From Lentisphaerota bacterium (GTDB lineage: Bacteria; Verrucomicrobiota; Lentisphaeria; Oligosphaerales; Oligosphaeraceae), in the NCBI GenBank assembly GCA_012800625.1, contig JAAZIY010000466.1, forward strand, positions 1 through 6,353: 6,353 nucleotides of DNA, written 5' to 3'. Below are positions 1 through 5,373 of the stretch, in pieces. Numbering within the stretch: the first letter of the stretch is position 1; each line of letters begins with the position of its first letter. The translations under genes and the position numbers were made by a program. The notes below the pieces were generated by a model that saw only the letters and a program-made list of their open reading frames with translations, did not search any database and was not told the DNA's origin.

Positions 1-1174
1 CCGCTTTCAGAGTTTCGGCCACGGCCTGGTCGCGTCTGATAAGGTCAGCGGCCTTGTCGCGCAATTCTTTGCAGTCCTGGTAGGCCAGCAGACTCTCCTT
101 GGGAACGGCCTCGACCAATGCGCCTTTTTTGCCGGCCAGATAGTTTTCATAGGGCGCCAATAATGCCTTGGTCTGCTGCCAGGCGGCGGCGTCAATGCTG
201 TCGCTTTCCGGCTTGAGTTCAGGACGAATTATGTTATCGCAGAGCGACTGCCACCAGGCGCGGTAGGCCGGGTTGATTTTTTCCATATTAAGGGGCAGCT
301 TGCCTTCGGCATTAGGCTGTGCCAGGGGCAGCCCGAGCATATATTCCTGCACCTCGGCGCTCTTGGCGGGGTCAAAAGCCTGCACCTTGGCGGCGCTGCC
401 CAGGCTCTTGTCGCTAATACGCGCATCAAAGGCAAGCAGCTTACAGAGACGGAAAAAATGCTCGACCTGTTCGGCATTTTCATTTAACAGCTTATATAGC
501 GCTGGGGTATTTTCCCCCAACGTCATAATGTCGCTGCGTTCTTCGCCTTCCGGGATGCAGGCCATTTGCTGCCATTGCAGGAACTCCGGCACGGCATCGA
601 GAAACTGATTGACCTGGGCGGCATTGACTCCCTGGCTGCCGTCCACATCCGGGCTGCCTCCGGTGGCTGCGATGGCATCTTTGAGGAACTGCTGCATGAG
701 CGGCAGCTTCGAGGCCTTGGCTGAATTCAGCGAGAGCACGCCGTCGCCGTTCAGCGGTCGGTTGCGCACTATGCCCTGGAATTTGCGTATGCACTCGAGA
801 GTAATGCTATCCTGCTCGCTTTCACCCAAATCATTCAGGATATATTTGGCGGAATCGACCAGTTTTTTACCGTCTGGGTTATCAGTGCAGATATCCGCCA
901 GCTTGATTTTACCGTCAAACTCCTTGGTGATGGCGGCATGGTCGGGCAGCTGCTGCAAGAGCCAGGTAATGGCCTGCTTAAGCTCCTCGCTGCCTATCTG
1001 CCCATTGTTGTCGGACTCAACAAACTGCAGAAAGCGCTCATCACACTGAAAGGCGTCCGCGGGGGCGCTCATAGCCACCCAGATAGCCTCGTCCAGATGC
1101 AGTATTTGTTGCAGATCAAGGCCATTTTCTATCTGCATCTGGTAGGTGCTGCCTTGATGAATAAACTTGATCAC
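1..1174 (-). CDS. Unrecognised EF-hand-like protein, 3' end cut by the window edge
   Basis: One uninterrupted reading frame of 391 codons runs on the minus strand from a GTG at 1174-1172 and leaves the window at the left edge, so the C-terminus is missing. The start is chosen because GGAGA lies 6 nt upstream and no nearby in-frame ATG precedes it. There is no signal peptide or membrane segment, so the product is probably cytoplasmic. Residues 53-64 (ESDNNGQIGSEE) match an EF-hand calcium loop: D55, N57, G58, I60 and E64 sit at canonical positions 3, 5, 6, 8 and 12, but position 1 is Glu instead of Asp. Two more degenerate loops are visible, around NGDG at 142-145 and DVDGSQGV at 176-183. The rest is mostly helical-looking, polar and acidic. 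I do not recognise the family or a catalytic motif. It follows gene 2 on the same strand after an 86-bp gap filled by a 10-bp repeat array. The reading frame is secure; calcium binding is inference. Confidence 0.85.
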   Translation of the reverse strand, partial: MIKFIHQGSTYQMQIENGLDLQQILHLDEAIWVAMSAPADAFQCDERFLQFVESDNNGQIGSEELKQAITWLLQQLPDHAAITKEFDGKIKLADICTDNPDGKKLVDSAKYILNDLGESEQDSITLECIRKFQGIVRNRPLNGDGVLSLNSAKASKLPLMQQFLKDAIAATGGSPDVDGSQGVNAAQVNQFLDAVPEFLQWQQMACIPEGEERSDIMTLGENTPALYKLLNENAEQVEHFFRLCKLLAFDARISDKSLGSAAKVQAFDPAKSAEVQEYMLGLPLAQPNAEGKLPLNMEKINPAYRAWWQSLCDNIIRPELKPESDSIDAAAWQQTKALLAPYENYLAGKKGALVEAVPKESLLAYQDCKELRDKAADLIRRDQAVAETLKA

Positions 1175-1180
1175 AAAAAG

Positions 1181-1185
1181 TCTCC
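1181..1185 (-). promoter_or_regulatory. Ribosome binding site that fixes the GTG start of gene 1
   Basis: GGAGA on the minus strand lies 6 nt before the GTG at 1174. It is the only good Shine-Dalgarno match near the N-terminus and supports a non-ATG start. It follows directly after the repeat array at 1191-1247, so the array would lie in the leader of any message that comes through from gene 2. Confidence 0.7.
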
Positions 1186-1190
1186 GATAA

Positions 1191-1247
1191 ATTAGTGCGT
1201 CTTAGTGTGTTTTAGTGTGTCTTAGTGTGTCTTAGTGTCCAAATTCT
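1191..1247 (-). repeat. Intergenic 10-bp tandem array A
   Basis: Five consecutive 10-bp units occupy 1191-1240; on the plus strand the consensus is CTTAGTGTGT, on the minus strand ACACACTAAG. The TTAGT core recurs at 1192, 1202, 1212, 1222 and 1232, always exactly 10 bp apart. The array ends with CTTAGTGTCCAAATTCT, nearly the same border as array D at 5331-5348. It fills most of the gap between the stop of gene 2 and the start of gene 1. On the minus strand it begins about 13 nt after the gene 2 stop codon and reads GGACACTAAG away from that gene. Confidence 0.9.
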
Positions 1248-1260
1248 TGCTAGAGCAGGG

Positions 1261-2655
1261 TTAGTCCAGGATGTATTCCTGGTGGTACTGGGGGATTTCG
1301 ACCTGCCAGCCTTTTTGGCTGCGGATATTCTCGGCATGCGCCTTGGCTGCCTTGGGTTCGCCGTGCGTGACAAAGACGCGTCTCGGTGTGTTGCTGATGC
1401 TGTCCAGCCAGCGCATAAGCTCGATTTTATCGGCATGCGCCGAGAAGCCGCTGAGTTTTTCCACCCTGGCCTTGACCTGGTACATCTCGCCCAGTATGCG
1501 CACCTCCTCTTTTCCGTCTACAATCAGCCTGCCCAGGGTATTCTGCGCCTGGTATCCGACGAAGAGGACGGTGCTTTCCGGGCGCTCGATATTGGTCACC
1601 AAGTGATGTTTGATGCGTCCGCCCGTACACATGCCAGAGCCGGCGATAATAATGGCGGTTCCGCGTATATGGTTGATGGACTTGGAGTCAGCGACGCTGC
1701 GCGTGAGGGTGATATTGCTGGCCCGGTAGTTGCGCATTAGCTTTCTGGCTTCGTCGTCAAACAGGTGCGGATGATGTTTGAACACCTTGCCCACCTTGAT
1801 GGCCATGGGGCTGTCGACAAAGATGCGCAGATGCGGAATGCGGTCTTCATAGAGCAATTGCGAGAGGAAAAAGACCAGCTCCTGCGTGCGCTCTATAGCA
1901 AAGCTGGGGATAAGCAGGTTGCCGCCGGCCTCCCGGGTTTGCATAACGATGCGCGCCAGGTCCGAGGCGATATCCTTCTGCGGGCCGTGTTCGCGGTCGC
2001 CATAGGTTGATTCGGTGACGACGTAGTCGGCCTGCCCTATCGCAGAGGGGTCGCGCAATATGGGCATGTCCCAGCGCCCGATGTCGCCGGAGAAGACGAT
2101 GCTGCGTTTTTCCTCGCCCTGGGTGACGGTGATGCGTATCGAGCTAGCTCCGAGTATATGTGCCACCTCGATAAATTCCAGCTCTAGTCCCTCGCCTATG
2201 TTAAGCGGGCGTTTTTGGTTCCAGACAAAGAAGAGCGGGAATGTAGCCAGGGCGTCTTCTTCAGTATACAAAGGGATGTCAGGATACTTGGGCTGCCGGT
2301 TTTCCCTTTCATGGCGTCTTCTCTTGAAATCGGCGTCTTCCTGATTGATGCGGGCACTGTCGAGCAGGACGATTTTAGCGATTTCAGCGGTGGCGCTATT
2401 GCAATATATCTTGCCTCTGAAACCCTCGCGCACCATTTTTGGCAGCAGGCCGCAGTGGTCTAGATGCGCATGAGTGAGGACGATGGCATCGATTTTGCTG
2501 GGGTGAATGGAGAAATCATCCCAGTTTCTCGCCTTCAAGTCATGCTCCTGGAAAAGCCCGCAGTCGATAACGATATTTTTACCATTAGCCTTAAGGCAGT
2601 AACGCGAGCCGGTGACATTGCCGGTGGCGCCGTGGAAACCCAGTTTTATCTGCAT
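1261..2655 (-). CDS. Beta-CASP metallo-beta-lactamase-fold RNase (CPSF/TTHA0252-like)
   Basis: This 464-residue protein carries the full set of beta-CASP nuclease motifs. The metallo-beta-lactamase metal ligands are H62-A-H64-L-D66-H67 (motif 2), H166 in AHILGASS (motif 3) and D191 in FSGDIG (motif 4). The beta-CASP motifs are E215 in VTESTYGD (A), H407 in GFSAHAD (B) and H431 in VTHGEP (C). A histidine in motif C is typical of the RNA-acting branch, as opposed to the DNA-acting Artemis/SNM1 branch. By family knowledge it is a zinc-dependent cytoplasmic ribonuclease in RNA processing or decay, related to the eukaryotic mRNA 3'-end endonuclease CPSF73. A basic segment at about 110-125 (KRRRHERENRQ) extends the protein slightly relative to the compact Thermus homologue. 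The start is supported by AAGGAG 8 nt upstream. The gene lies downstream of gene 3 and upstream of gene 1 on the same strand, separated from both by repeat arrays. RNA substrate specificity is not deducible. Confidence 0.93.
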   Translation of the reverse strand: MQIKLGFHGATGNVTGSRYCLKANGKNIVIDCGLFQEHDLKARNWDDFSIHPSKIDAIVLTHAHLDHCGLLPKMVREGFRGKIYCNSATAEIAKIVLLDSARINQEDADFKRRRHERENRQPKYPDIPLYTEEDALATFPLFFVWNQKRPLNIGEGLELEFIEVAHILGASSIRITVTQGEEKRSIVFSGDIGRWDMPILRDPSAIGQADYVVTESTYGDREHGPQKDIASDLARIVMQTREAGGNLLIPSFAIERTQELVFFLSQLLYEDRIPHLRIFVDSPMAIKVGKVFKHHPHLFDDEARKLMRNYRASNITLTRSVADSKSINHIRGTAIIIAGSGMCTGGRIKHHLVTNIERPESTVLFVGYQAQNTLGRLIVDGKEEVRILGEMYQVKARVEKLSGFSAHADKIELMRWLDSISNTPRRVFVTHGEPKAAKAHAENIRSQKGWQVEIPQYHQEYILD

Positions 2656-2689
2656 CAGTGCTACTCCTTCTCTAGCTGGTTAATTTAGG

Positions 2690-2755
2690 GGGAGGACACG
2701 AAGGGACACGAAGAGGCACGAAGGAACACAAAGAGACACGAAGGGACACGAAGGC
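2690..2755 (+). repeat. Intergenic 10-bp tandem array B
   Basis: About six units of consensus GGACACGAAG lie between the stop of gene 3 and the start of gene 2. The core ACGAA (once ACAAA) begins at 2698, 2708, 2718, 2728, 2738 and 2748, exactly 10 bp apart. This is the motif of arrays A, C and D, but with G in place of T in the core. The left border GGGAGGACACGAA (2690-2702) matches 12 of 13 positions of the border of array C at 3998-4010. On the minus strand the array precedes gene 2 and may overlap its promoter; a possible -10 (TAAATT) lies just beyond it at about 2683-2688. Confidence 0.88.
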
Positions 2756-2781
2756 GCAGCGGGAGCTCAGCTTCTTTGGCT

Positions 2782-3858
2782 TTAGATTCCCATAAAGCCT
2801 TCATGCATCCAGACTGGCTCGTAGTCATGTTCGGCGAGGAACTCGAAGGCTGCGGCCATGCGCTGTTCGTGGTCGGGCACGTAGTTGAAATAGAAGGGCC
2901 AGAAGTACTGCTCGTGCGTAAGCAGGTCCATGAACTCGGCATTGTCCTTGTCCATCATGCATTCTGTAAGCCTGGGGACGATTTCCGGCAATGGCGTATC
3001 ATTGATCACCATGTCCACGCGGCTGAAACAAAGTCCGCTGTCCATATCCATCAGCGCGTCATGGTTGCTCAGGTAGTTGCTGCGCAGCTCGTCCATACTG
3101 TAGTTAACGTCGTAGCCCAGTCCGCTTTTGACGAAGTATCCGCTGAGCACCCGTATGCCTTGCTCGTACATGGTTTTATATAGGCCGGCAGGCAATTGCC
3201 CCCAGTGCAGTATAGTAGGCACGCAGTAGCAATTCGGGCCGGCAAAACGCAGCACCTGCTCGCGAACCTGGTTCAGGTCGGCGAGCAGCTCCTCGGCGCC
3301 GGCAAACTGATATGGCCGGTCGGGAAACTCGTTTTTGGCATGAAAGGTGAATTTCAGCCAATCGGAGTTGTCCTCAAACTGGCTTTTCCAGCAATCCGGC
3401 ATCTGCGACAAGTCGAAATCATGCTCCGGAGTGGAATAAAATAGGTTGCAGGAGAATTTGCTGCCGTATTTTTGCTGCAGCCGGCGCAAAATGGCCAAGT
3501 AGTGGTTTTCAAAAATATCCTTGGGCTTATGACGCCAAAGCTCGCGCAGGAAGTATATATTGTCGTCAATCGAGACCCGGCATCTTTTGCGCGACTCCTT
3601 GTGCCAGACCACCTCGATGCGGTGTTCGCCACCGCCCTGCAGCGACTGACAGGAAGCGCAGACCTCATTGCGGAAGGCGCTTAGTGTCAGCGGCGCAAAA
3701 AAGCGCTCTCCCTTGCGTCGCGCCTCGACGCCATTGACCTTGACCTGCGCCTCCAGCGGCGCATATCCTTGCACCTCGATATGTAGTCCTTCGTCGGTCT
3801 GCAAGCCGTGGCGGTGCTGCAATACCGCCCCGTGAAAGGGAAACTCGATTTTTATCAT
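2782..3858 (-). CDS. Polysaccharide-deacetylase-superfamily-like protein with N-terminal beta domain
   Basis: This is a 358-residue protein without signal peptide or membrane segment. Residues 1 to about 93 look like a small beta-sandwich domain (short alternating strands, HIEVQGY, VKVNGVEARRKGERFFAPL). The remainder resembles the NodB/polysaccharide-deacetylase beta/alpha barrel: RVSIDDN with D98-D99 at the position of the family's catalytic and metal-binding aspartates, KFSCNLFY at 134-141, FTFHAKNEFPDRPY with H173, PTILHW with H218, and LTHEQYF with H315. The classical HxxxH metal pair is not obvious, so it is an atypical member and may not be a deacetylase. The start is placed at ATG 3858 (TAGAGG 4 nt upstream) and not at the in-frame ATG at 3912, because the latter has no ribosome binding site and abuts a good -10 element. 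It is divergent from gene 4 and is followed on the same strand by the RNase gene. The superfamily assignment is from memory of similar proteins; the substrate is unknown. Confidence 0.75.
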   Translation of the reverse strand: MIKIEFPFHGAVLQHRHGLQTDEGLHIEVQGYAPLEAQVKVNGVEARRKGERFFAPLTLSAFRNEVCASCQSLQGGGEHRIEVVWHKESRKRCRVSIDDNIYFLRELWRHKPKDIFENHYLAILRRLQQKYGSKFSCNLFYSTPEHDFDLSQMPDCWKSQFEDNSDWLKFTFHAKNEFPDRPYQFAGAEELLADLNQVREQVLRFAGPNCYCVPTILHWGQLPAGLYKTMYEQGIRVLSGYFVKSGLGYDVNYSMDELRSNYLSNHDALMDMDSGLCFSRVDMVINDTPLPEIVPRLTECMMDKDNAEFMDLLTHEQYFWPFYFNYVPDHEQRMAAAFEFLAEHDYEPVWMHEGFMGI

Positions 3859-3912
3859 ACTGCCTCTACGCTTGAGTTGTGGCGGGTTAACTTCTGTAAA
3901 CCTAATATGCAT

Positions 3913-3921
3913 AATATAGCA
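3913..3921 (-). promoter_or_regulatory. Candidate extended -10 promoter of gene 3
   Basis: On the minus strand TGCTATATT is a good extended -10 (TGn plus TATATT, 5 of 6 to TATAAT). No convincing -35 is present, which extended -10 promoters tolerate. Transcription would begin at about 3906, leaving a leader of about 48 nt before the ATG at 3858. It makes the more distal ATG at 3912 unlikely as a start. The 10-mer GCTATATTAT around it recurs, inverted, before gene 4. Confidence 0.5.
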
Positions 3922-3977
3922 GATAAAGTCATGAAGGAAGCAGGGCCTGACCTAGACCGCGTCCAAAAAGCCCATGA

Positions 3978-4060
3978 ACCACAAAGGCGTACGAAGTGGG
4001 AGGACACTAACAGATACTAAGAGACACTAAGAGACACGAAGACACATGAAGTCACACGAA
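3978..4060 (+). repeat. Intergenic 10-bp tandem array C
   Basis: Between the divergent genes 3 and 4 lie six units in strict 10-bp register, with cores ACTAA, ACTAA, ACTAA, ACGAA, ATGAA and ACGAA beginning at 4006, 4016, 4026, 4036, 4046 and 4056. Two more degenerate units (ACAAAG at 3981, ACGAAG at 3991) precede them in their own 10-bp register, offset by a 15-bp step. The array mixes the T-type and G-type cores that characterise arrays A/D and B respectively. A 7-bp inverted repeat (CACAAAG at 3980-3986, CTTTGTG at 4065-4071) brackets it. The rest of the 328-bp divergent gap holds the two candidate promoters and no credible gene. Confidence 0.85.
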
Positions 4061-4120
4061 TCAGCTTTGTGAACCTGGTCTAAAACTATGTCTTGCCCCA
4101 TAGTCGGTTTTTATTATTGG

Positions 4121-4130
4121 GCTATATTAT
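4121..4130 (+). promoter_or_regulatory. Candidate -10 region of gene 4, or operator
   Basis: GCTATATTAT contains TATATT at 4123-4128, a plausible -10 placed 58 nt before the ATG at 4187. The equivalent distance for gene 3 is 54 nt. No clear -35 stands 16-18 bp upstream; the preceding stretch is AT-rich. The same 10-mer occurs inverted at 3911-3920. A second possible pairing further down (TTGCTT at 4131 with TAAATT about 16 bp later) cannot be excluded. Confidence 0.4.
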
Positions 4131-4186
4131 TTGCTTTACGCGTCGTTTGCGATAAATTTTGTTTCACAGAGAAAGGATTGTTGATC

Positions 4187-5218
4187 ATGTTAAAAAGACT
4201 ACTACTGACTTTTAGCCTGCTGTTGGCGGTTTCTGTGCTTCGGGCCGACAAGGTCTGGCTGCTTGATGGCAGTGTGCTGGTGGGCGAGCTGGGACAGCTG
4301 CTCGATGGCAAAGTCAGCCTGAAAAGCACCTCGGCCGGTGAATTGCAGCTGGACCAGAGCCAGATACTGAGAATCGAGACCGAAGGCAGCTTTCATGCGC
4401 TAACGCAAGACGAGCAGCGGGTCTCGGGTCGCCTGCTGCCCGGAGCCGACGGGCAGTTGCTGGTCTCCGGCCAGAGCGGCTCCTTCGCTTTGCAGAACCT
4501 GAAAGCGCTCTGGGGTGAAAACCAGGTTGACCCCACTCTGCCGGAGCCACCCCAGGGAAGAACCTGGTCGGGCGAGGCCTTTGTCGATATGGCCGGCAAA
4601 ACCGGCAACACCGAGAAGTTCAGCGGCGGCGCCGGACTGAAAACCACGCTGAGCGGACCGGAAGACCGCCTGCTGCTCTATCTTAACGGCGGCTACGCGC
4701 GCGAAAACAGCAATACCAATGAGAAGGCCTACCGCGGCGGCTTCGACTATGAGCACAGCATCGCGCAGACCCTCAACTCCTGGTTCGTGCGCGGCGAAAT
4801 CGAAAAGGACAAGTATAGCGGCCTGGAGTGGCGCAAACAACTGGTCGCAGGTTATGGCTACTTCTTCTTCAAAGAGGAAACCACGGAGCTGCGCCTGCGC
4901 ATCGGTGCCAGTGTCCTGCGCAAAGAATATGAGGACGGCGATTCGGACAACTCCTACGGGCTGGACCTCAACCTGCACTACGAGCGCCAAATCGACGAGT
5001 GGGGCACCCTGGTCAGCGACCTGACCTATACGCCGGGCCTGAACGACTATGACGACTACCGCCTCTATCATGAAAGCGCGCTGGATATCCCCCTGCTCTT
5101 CTCCAAGCCCCTGAGCCTGCGCCTGGGCATCTCCAACGAGTATAACAACTGGGTATCCGAAGGCGCCAAGCATATGGACACCACCTACTTCGCCAAACTG
5201 GTCTATAAATGGAAATAA
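4187..5218 (+). CDS. DUF481-family outer-membrane beta-barrel protein
   Basis: The product has 343 residues. It starts with a Sec signal peptide (MLKRLLLTFSLLLAVSVLRA, probable cleavage after A20). Residues 21-66 form a small beta domain (VWLLDGSVLVGELGQLLDGKVSLKS), a common N-terminal part in this family. From about residue 127 the protein shows the DUF481 pattern: WSGEAFVDMAGKTGNTE, followed by alternating aromatic and polar beta strands with conserved tyrosines and tight acidic turns (EDGDSDNSYG, LNDYDDYRLYHES), ending in a strand FAKLVYKWK typical of an outer-membrane barrel. DUF481 includes the salt-induced YdiY protein of enterobacteria; the molecular role is not established. The ATG at 4187 is preferred because AAAGGA lies 9 nt upstream and the signal peptide begins there; the in-frame ATG at 4088 lacks a binding site. 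It is transcribed alone: divergent from gene 3, convergent with gene 5, with a terminator hairpin behind it. Confidence 0.88.
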   Translation: MLKRLLLTFSLLLAVSVLRADKVWLLDGSVLVGELGQLLDGKVSLKSTSAGELQLDQSQILRIETEGSFHALTQDEQRVSGRLLPGADGQLLVSGQSGSFALQNLKALWGENQVDPTLPEPPQGRTWSGEAFVDMAGKTGNTEKFSGGAGLKTTLSGPEDRLLLYLNGGYARENSNTNEKAYRGGFDYEHSIAQTLNSWFVRGEIEKDKYSGLEWRKQLVAGYGYFFFKEETTELRLRIGASVLRKEYEDGDSDNSYGLDLNLHYERQIDEWGTLVSDLTYTPGLNDYDDYRLYHESALDIPLLFSKPLSLRLGISNEYNNWVSEGAKHMDTTYFAKLVYKWK

Positions 5219-5241
5219 GCCGGCGGCCCAGTATATATTAG

Positions 5242-5275
5242 CCCCCGTCCAAGAAAGCCAATCGGACGGGGGTTT
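5242..5275 (+). terminator. Probable intrinsic terminator of gene 4
   Basis: A perfect 9-bp GC-rich stem, CCCCCGTCC (5242-5250) with GGACGGGGG (5264-5272), encloses a 13-nt loop and is followed by TTT. It starts 23 nt after the gene 4 stop. The U-tract is short, and its three T's are also the first bases of inverted array D, so terminator and repeat are joined without a gap. Confidence 0.7.
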
Positions 5276-5348
5276 GGACACTAAGACACACTAAGTTCGT
5301 CTTAGTGTGTCTTAGTGTGGCTTTGTGTGTCTTAGTGTCCAAAATTCT
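5273..5348. repeat. Inverted 10-bp array D between convergent genes
   Basis: The 71 bp at 5273-5343 begin with TTTGGACACTAAGACACAC and end with its reverse complement; the outer 23 bp match at 22 of 23 positions. Inside, two units read ACTAAG on the plus strand (cores at 5280 and 5290), then after TTCGT four units read CTTAG or CTTTG (cores at 5302, 5312, 5322, 5332), all 10 bp apart. ACACTAAGACACACTAAG (5278-5295) is perfectly complementary to 5301-5318, giving an 18-bp hairpin with a 5-nt loop. The right border, with flank AATTCT to 5348, matches array A with one indel. No target-site duplication is visible. Confidence 0.9.
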
Positions 5349-5350
5349 GT

Positions 5351-5371
5351 CCGGCTCCCTATTTGAGCCGG
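5351..5371. terminator. Hairpin behind gene 5, possibly a bidirectional terminator
   Basis: CCGGCTC (5351-5357) and GAGCCGG (5365-5371) form a 7-bp stem with a 7-nt loop. It begins 2 nt after the TAA of gene 5 on the minus strand, where AATTTT follows 6 nt beyond the stem. On the plus strand the stem is followed directly by GTTTATTTATTT, so it could also stop transcripts that read through from gene 4. Confidence 0.55.
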
Positions 5372-5373
5372 GT

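Noticed and set aside
273..1049. Two adjacent plus-strand open frames (273-608 and 609-1049)
   Set aside because: Both are antisense to the continuous GTG-started frame of gene 1, whose protein is coherent over its whole length; their translations are Ser/Leu/Cys-rich without motifs.
1225..1740. Plus-strand open frame of 171 codons
   Set aside because: Lies entirely opposite the C-terminal part of the beta-CASP nuclease, which contains catalytic motifs B and C; starts inside array A.
3859..3912. 18-residue N-terminal extension of gene 3 starting at ATG 3912
   Set aside because: No ribosome binding site, and the ATG directly abuts the extended -10 at 3913-3921, so it would probably lie upstream of the transcription start.
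4088..4186. 33-residue extension of gene 4 beginning at ATG 4088
   Set aside because: No ribosome binding site, includes the candidate -10 region, and would bury the signal peptide that begins at 4187.
4400..5281. Open frame of 293 codons on the minus strand, antisense to gene 4
   Set aside because: It mirrors the codon structure of gene 4, has no ribosome binding site or recognisable motif, and crosses the gene 4 terminator. Gene 4 has a signal peptide, binding site and family pattern.
1191..5348. CRISPR array interpretation of the repeats
   Set aside because: Units are 10 bp, contiguous and without unique spacers, and no cas genes are present.
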